From Bathymodiolus brooksi (taxonomy: Eukaryota > Mollusca > Bivalvia > Mytilida > Modiolidae): DNA of 64,000 nt. Under the pieces are notes generated by a model. It was not told the origin of the DNA. It saw only the letters and a list, made by a program, of their open reading frames with translations, and searched no databases. The position numbers and the translations under genes were made by a program. Shown here piece by piece: positions 57,736-64,000 of this stretch (position 1 is its first letter; each line of letters starts with the position of its first letter). The stretch is taken from contig OY804588.1 in the NCBI GenBank assembly GCA_963680875.1, forward strand, positions 58,602,369 through 58,666,368, written 5' to 3'.

Positions 57736-60700
57736 CAAGTAAACGAAAGGGCATAAACTGGATAGCCCAAATTAGCTAAAATACTAGGAACAAGTTAAGG
57801 AAAGGGTATAAATAGGATAGCCCAAATTGACTAAAATACTAGGAACAAGTAAACGAAAGGGTATAAACAGGATAGCCCAAATTGACTAAAATACTAGGAA
57901 CAAGTAAACGAAAGGGTATAAACAGGATAGTTCAAGTTGACTAAAATACTAGGAGCAAGTAAGCGAAAGGGTATAAACAGGATAGCCCAAATTGACTATA
58001 ATACTAGGAACAAGTAAAGGAAAGGGTATAAATAGGATAGCCCAAATTGACTAAAATACTAGGAGCAAGTAAACGAAAGGGTATAAATAGGATAGCCCAA
58101 ATTGACTAAAATACTAGGAACAAGTAAACGAAAGGGTATAAATAGGATAGCCCACATTGACTAAAATACTAGGAACAAGTAAAGGAAAGGGTATAAACAG
58201 GATAGCCCAAATTGGCTAAAATACTAGGAGCAAGTAAACGAGAGGGTATTCATAGGATAGCCCAAATTGGCTAAAATACTAGGAGCAAGTAAACGAAAGG
58301 GTATAAACAGGATAGCCCAAATTGACTAAAATACTAGGAGCAAGTAAACGAAAGGGTATAAACAGGTTAGCACAAATTGGCTAAAATACTAGGAGCAAGT
58401 AAACGAAAGGGTATAAACAGGATAGCCCAAATTGACTAAAATACTAGGAGCAAGCAAACGAAAGGGTATAAACAGGATAGCCCAAATTGGTTAAAATACT
58501 AGGAGCAAGTAAACGAAAGGGTATAAACAGGATAGCCCAAATTGACTAAAATACTAGGAGCAAGTAAACGATAGGGTATAAACAGGATAGCCCAAATTGA
58601 CTAAAATACAAGGAGCAAGTAAACGAAAGGGTATAAACAGGATGGCCCAAATTGACTAAAATACTAGGAACAAGTAAACGAAAGGGTATAAACAGGATAG
58701 CCCAAATTGACTAAAATACTAGGAGCAAGTAAACGAAAGGGTATAAACAGGATAGCCCAAATTGGTTAAAATACTAGGAACAGGTAAGCGAAAGGGTATA
58801 AATAGGATAGCCCAAATTGACTGAAATACTAGGAGCAAGTAAACGAAAGGGTATAAGCAGGATAGCCCAAATTGGTTAAAATACTAGGAACAGGTAAGCG
58901 AAAGGGTATAAACAGGATAGCCCAAATTGACTAAAATACTAGGAGCAAGTAAACGAAAGGGTATAAACAGGATAGCCCAAATTGGCTAAAATACTAGGAG
59001 CAAGTAAACGAAAGGGTATAAACAGGATAGCCCAAGTTGACTAAAATACTAGGAACAAGTAAACGAAAGGGTATTAACAGGATAGCCCAAATTGACTAAA
59101 ATACTAGGAGCAAGTAAACGAAAGGGTATAAACAGGATAGCCCAAATTGGTTAAAATACTAGGAACAGGTAAGCGAAAGGGTATAAACAGGATAGCCCAA
59201 ATTGACTAAAATACTAGGAGCAAGTAAACGAAAGGGTATAAACAGGATAGCCCAAATTGACTAAAATACTAGGAACAAGTAAACGAAAGGGTATAAATAG
59301 GATAGCCAAAATTGACTAAAATACTAGGAACAAGTAAACGAAAGGGTATAAACAGGATAGCCCAAATTGACTAAAATACTAGGAACAAGTAAACGAAAGG
59401 GTATAAACAGGATAGCCCAAATTGGCTAAAATACTAGGAGCAAGTAAACGAAAGGGTATAAACAGGATAGCCCAAATTTACTAAAATACTAGGAACAAGT
59501 AAACGAAAGGGTATAAACAGGATAGCCCAAATTGGCTAAAATACTAGGAGCAAGTAAACGAAAGGGTATAAACCGGATAGTTCAAATTGACTAAAATACT
59601 GGGAACAAGTAAACAAAAGGGTATAAACAGGATAGCCCAAATTGACTAAAATACTAGGAACAAGTAAACGAAAGGGTATTAACAGGATAGCCCAAATTGA
59701 CTAAAATACTAGGAGCAAGTAAACGAAAGGGTATAAACAGGGATAGCCCAAATTGACTAAAATACTAGGAGCAAGTAAACGAAAGGGTATAAACAGGATA
59801 GCCCAAATTGGTTAAAATACTAGGAGCAAGTAAACGAAAGGGTATAAACAGGATAGCCCAAATTGGTTAAAATACTAGCAGCAAGTAAACGAAAGGGTAT
59901 TAACAGGATAGCCCAAATTGGCTAAAATACTAGGAACAAGTAAACGAAAGGGTATAAACAGGATAGCCCAAATTGACTAAAATACTAGGAACAAGCAAAC
60001 GAAAGGGTATAAACAGGATAGCCCAAATTGGCTAAAATACTAGGAGCAAGTAAACGAAAGGGTATTAATAGGATAGCCCAAATTGACTAAAATACTAGGA
60101 ACAAGTAAACGAAAGGGTATAAACAGAATAGCCCAAATTGGTTAAAATACCAGGAGCAAGTAAACGAAAGAGTATAAACAGGATAGCCCAAATTGACTAA
60201 AACACTAGGAGCAAGTAAACGAAAGGGTATAAACAGGATAGCCCAAATTGGTTAAAATACTAGGAGCAAGTAAACGAAAGGGTATAAACAGGATAGCCCA
60301 AATTGGTTAAAATACTAGGAGCAAGTAAACGATTGGGTATAAACAGGATAGCCCAAATTGGTTAAAATACTAGGAGCAAGTAAACGAAAGGGTATAAACA
60401 GGATAGCCCAAATTGGCTAAAAGACTAGGAACAAGTAAACGAAAGGGTATAAACAGGATAGCCCAAATTGACTAAAATACTAGGAGCAAGTAAACGAAAG
60501 GGTATAAATAGGATAGACCAAATTGACTAAAATACTAGGAGCAGTAAACGAAAGGGTATAAACAGGATAGCCCAAATTGGTTAAAATACTAGGAGCAAGT
60601 AAACGAAAGGGTATAAACAGGATAGCCCAAATTGACTAAAATACTAGGAGCAAGTAAACGAAAGGGTATAAACAGGATAGCCCAAATTGACTAAAATACT

Positions 60701-63700
60701 AGGAGCAAGTAAACGAAAGGGTATAAACAGGATAGCCCAAATTGGTTAAAACACTAGGAGCAAGTAAACGAATGGGTATAAACAGGATAGCCCAAATTGG
60801 CTAAAATACTAGGAACAAGTAAACGAAAGGGTATAAATAGGATAGCCCAAATTGACTAAAATACTAGGAGCAAGTAAACGAAAGGGTATTAATAGGATAG
60901 CCCAAATTGACTAAAATACTAGGAGCAAGTAAACGAAAGGGTATAAATAGGATAGCCCAAATTGACTAAAATACTAGGAGCAATTAAGCGAAAGGGTATA
61001 AACAGGATAGCCCAAATTGAATAAAATACTAGGAACAAGTAAACGAAAGGGTATAAATAAGATAGCCCAAATTGGCTAAAATACTAGGAGTAAGAAAACG
61101 AAAGGGTATTAACAGGATAGCCCAAATTAGCTAAAATACTAGGAACAAGTAAACGAAAGGTATAAATAGGATAGCCCAAATTGACTAAAATACTAGGAGC
61201 AAGTAAACGAAAGGGTATAAACAGGATAGCCCAAATTGACTAAAATACTAGGAACAAGTAAACGAAAGGGTATTAATAGGATAGCCCAAATTGGCTAAAA
61301 TACAAGGAGCAAGTAAACGAAAGGGTATAAACAGGATAGCCCAAATTGGTTAAAATACTAGGAGCAAGTAAACGAAAGGGTATAAACAGGATAGCCCAAA
61401 TTGGCTAAAATACTAGGAACTAGTAAACGAAAGGGTATAAACAGGATAGCCCAAATTGATTAAATACTAGGAGCAAGTAAACGAAAGGGTATAAATAGGA
61501 TAGACCAAATTGACTAAAATACTAGGAGCAAGTAAACGAAAGGGTATAAACAGGATAGCCCAAATTGGTTAAAATACTAGGAGCAAGTAAACGAAAGGGT
61601 ATAAACAGGATAGCCCAAATTGACTAAAATACTAGGAGCAAGTAAATGAAAGGGTATAAACAGGATAGCCCAAATTGACTAAAATACTAGGAGCAAGTAA
61701 ACGAAAGGGTATAAATAGGATAGCCCAAATTGGTTAAAACACTAGGAGCAAGTAAACGAAAGGGTATAAACAGGATAGCCCAAATTGGCTAAAATACTAG
61801 GAACAAGTAAACGAAAGGGTATAAACAGGATAGCCCAAATTGACTAAAATACTAGGAGCAAGTAAACGAAAGGGTATAAATAGGATAGCCCAAATTGACT
61901 AAAATACTAGGAGCAAGTAAACGAAAGGGTATAAACAGGATAGCCCAAATTGAATAAAATACTAGGTACAAGTAAACGAAAGGGTATAAATAGGATAGCC
62001 CAAATTGGCTAAAATACTAGGAGCAATTAAACGAAAGGGTATTAACAGGATAGCCCAAATTAGCTAAAATACTAGGAACAAGTAAACGAAAGGTATAAAT
62101 AGGAGAGCCCAAATTGACTAAAATACTAGGAGCAAGTAAACGAAAGGGTATAAACAGGATAGCCCAAATTGACTAAAATACTAGGAACAAGTAAACGAAA
62201 GGGTATTAATAGGATAGCCCAAATTGGCTAAAATACTAGGAGCAAGTAAACGAAAGGGTATAAACAGGATAGCCCAAATTGGTTAAAATACTAGGAGCAA
62301 GTAAACGAAAGGGTATAAACAGGATAGCCCAAATTGGCTAAAATACTAGGAACTAGTAAACGAAAGGGTATAAACAGGATAGCCCAAATTGACTAAAATA
62401 CTAGGAGCAAGTAAACGAAAGGGTATAAATAGGATAGACCAAATTGACTAAAATACTAGGAGCAAGTAAACGAAAGGGTATAAATAGGATAGCCCAAATT
62501 GACTAAAATACTAGGAGCAAGTAAACGAAAGGGTATAAATAGGATAGCCCAAATTGACTAAAATACTAGGAGCAATTAAGCGAAAGGGTATAAACAGGAT
62601 AGCCCAAATTGAATAAAATACTAGGAACAAGTAAACGAAAGGGTATAAACAGGATAGCCCAAATTGGCTAAAATACTAGGAACAAGTAAACGAAAGGGTA
62701 TTAATAGGATAGCCCAAATTGGCTAAAATACTAGGAGCAAGTAAACGAAAGGGTATAAACAGGATAGCCCAAATTGGTTAAAATACTAGGAGCAAGTAAA
62801 CGATAAGGTATAAACAGGATAGCCCAAGTTGGTTAATATACCAGGAGCAAGTAAACGAAAGGGTATAAACAGGATAGCCCAAATTGACTAAAATACTAGG
62901 AACAAGTAAACGAAAGGGTATAAACAGGATAGCCCACATTGACTAAAATACTAGGAGCAAGTAAACGAAAGGGTATAAATAGGACAGACCAAATTGACTT
63001 AAATACTAGGAGCAAGTACACGAAAGGGTATAAACAGGATAGCCCAAATTGGTTAAAATACTAGGAGGAAGTAAACGAAAGGGTATAAACAGGATAGCCC
63101 AAATTGGTTAAAATACTAGGAACAAGTAAACGAAAGGGTATTAATAGGATAGCTCAAATTGGCTAAAATACTAGGAGCAAGTAAACGAAAGGGTATAAAT
63201 AGGATAGCCCAAATTAGCTAAAATACTAGGAGCAAGTAAACGAAAGGGTATAAATAGGATAGCCCAAATTTACTAAAATACTAGGAACAAGTAAACAAAA
63301 GGGTATGAATAGGATAGCCAAAATTGACTAAAATACTAGGAACAAGTAAACGAAAGGGTATAAACAGGATAGCCCAAATTGACTAAAATACTAGGAACAA
63401 GTAAACGAAAGGGTATAAACAGGATAGCCCAAATTGGCTAAAATACTAGGAGCAAGTAAATGAGAGGGTATGAACAGGATAGCCCAAATTTACTAAAATA
63501 CTAGGAACAAGTAAACGAAAGGGTATAAACAGGATAGCCCAAATTGGCTAAAATACTAGGAGCAAGTAAACGAAAGGGTATAAACCGGATCGTTCAAATT
63601 GACTAAAATACTGGGAACAAGTAAACGAAAGGGTATAAACAGGATAGCCCAAATTGACTAAAATACTAGGAACAAGTAAACGAAAGGGTATCAACAGGAT

Positions 63701-64000
63701 AGCCCAAATTGGCTAAAATACTAGGAACAAGCAAACGAAAGGGTATTAACAGGATAGCCCAAATTGACTAAAATACTAGGAGCAAGTAAACGAAAGGGTA
63801 TAAACAGGGATAGCCCAAATTGACTAAAATACTAGGAGCAAGTAAACGAAAGGGTATAAACAGGATAACCCAAATTGGTTAAAATACTAGGAGCAAGTAA
63901 ACGAAAGGGTATAAACAGGATAGCCCAAATTGGTTAAAATACTAGCAGCAAGTAAACGAAAGGGTATAAACAGGATAGCCCAAATTGGCTAAAATACTAG
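57736..64000 (+). repeat. 55-bp minisatellite, over 110 copies, runs off the window
   Basis: Consensus 'caagtaaacgaaagggtata' 'aacaggatagcccaaattga' 'ctaaaatactaggag'. Variants are concentrated at a few positions (aacag/aatag, gact/ggct/ggtt, ggag/ggaa). Shared rare variants reveal internal duplications of 933 bp, 1592 bp and about 4.07 kb. No reading frame persists. Confidence 0.97.

Noticed and set aside
57736..64000. CRISPR-like array
   Set aside because: Units are contiguous without unique spacers; eukaryotic minisatellite.

Overview
This is nuclear DNA of an animal, almost certainly a bivalve mollusc and plausibly a mytilid (inference). The evidence is spliced AT-rich genes with GT/AG introns, an SLC16 transporter, a Cys-loop receptor and a short-chain collagen C4-like secreted protein, together with several dispersed repeat families I associate with bivalve genomes. 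No prokaryotic operons, rRNA genes or CRISPR arrays are present. Most of the window is transposable elements and tandem repeats.

Layout. 1-17.7 kb is a nested repeat complex. Two inverted arms (1-2462 and 14341-16836), each carrying a decayed LINE reverse transcriptase joined to a CpG-rich 'promoter-motif block', enclose about 12 kb. Inside lie a broken gene with a FEN1/PIN-like nuclease signature and a C-terminal CXC domain (2635-4138), a 3.58-kb foldback element with an 11-bp target duplication (4757-8337), a second promoter-motif block (8453-10075) and several minisatellites. 18.2-19.2 kb is a 35-bp satellite. 20.0-22.4 kb holds the one complete host gene: four exons on the minus strand encoding a 228-residue secreted C4-like protein. 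22.9-31.2 kb is a nest of three LINEs bounded by 143-bp direct duplications. 33.0-37.8 kb is a PAT-like DIRS-order retrotransposon with gag, RT/RNase H/methylase and tyrosine recombinase and the split direct repeats A1...B1-A2-B2. 38-45.9 kb is gene-poor and full of short dispersed and tandem repeats.

45.96-49.86 kb is a second copy of the nuclease/CXC gene followed by a promoter-motif block, in the same order as the left copy. It ends about 45 bp upstream of an exon of a nicotinic-receptor-like gene (49.9-52.3 kb). That gene keeps its splice sites but has three frameshifts. 52.5-54.9 kb carries two tRNA-derived SINE remnants and a retroelement tail. 55.56-57.18 kb has two exons of an SLC16/monocarboxylate-transporter-like gene on the minus strand. 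From 57.3 kb to the window end there is a 41-bp and then a 55-bp minisatellite (at least 6.2 kb) with higher-order duplications.

The most unusual item is the promoter-motif block, present four times. It is a dense mosaic of sequences matching ETS/GABP, CREB/ATF, E-box, NRF1, E2F and YY1 consensus motifs. It travels next to, and twice directly downstream of, the nuclease/CXC gene.
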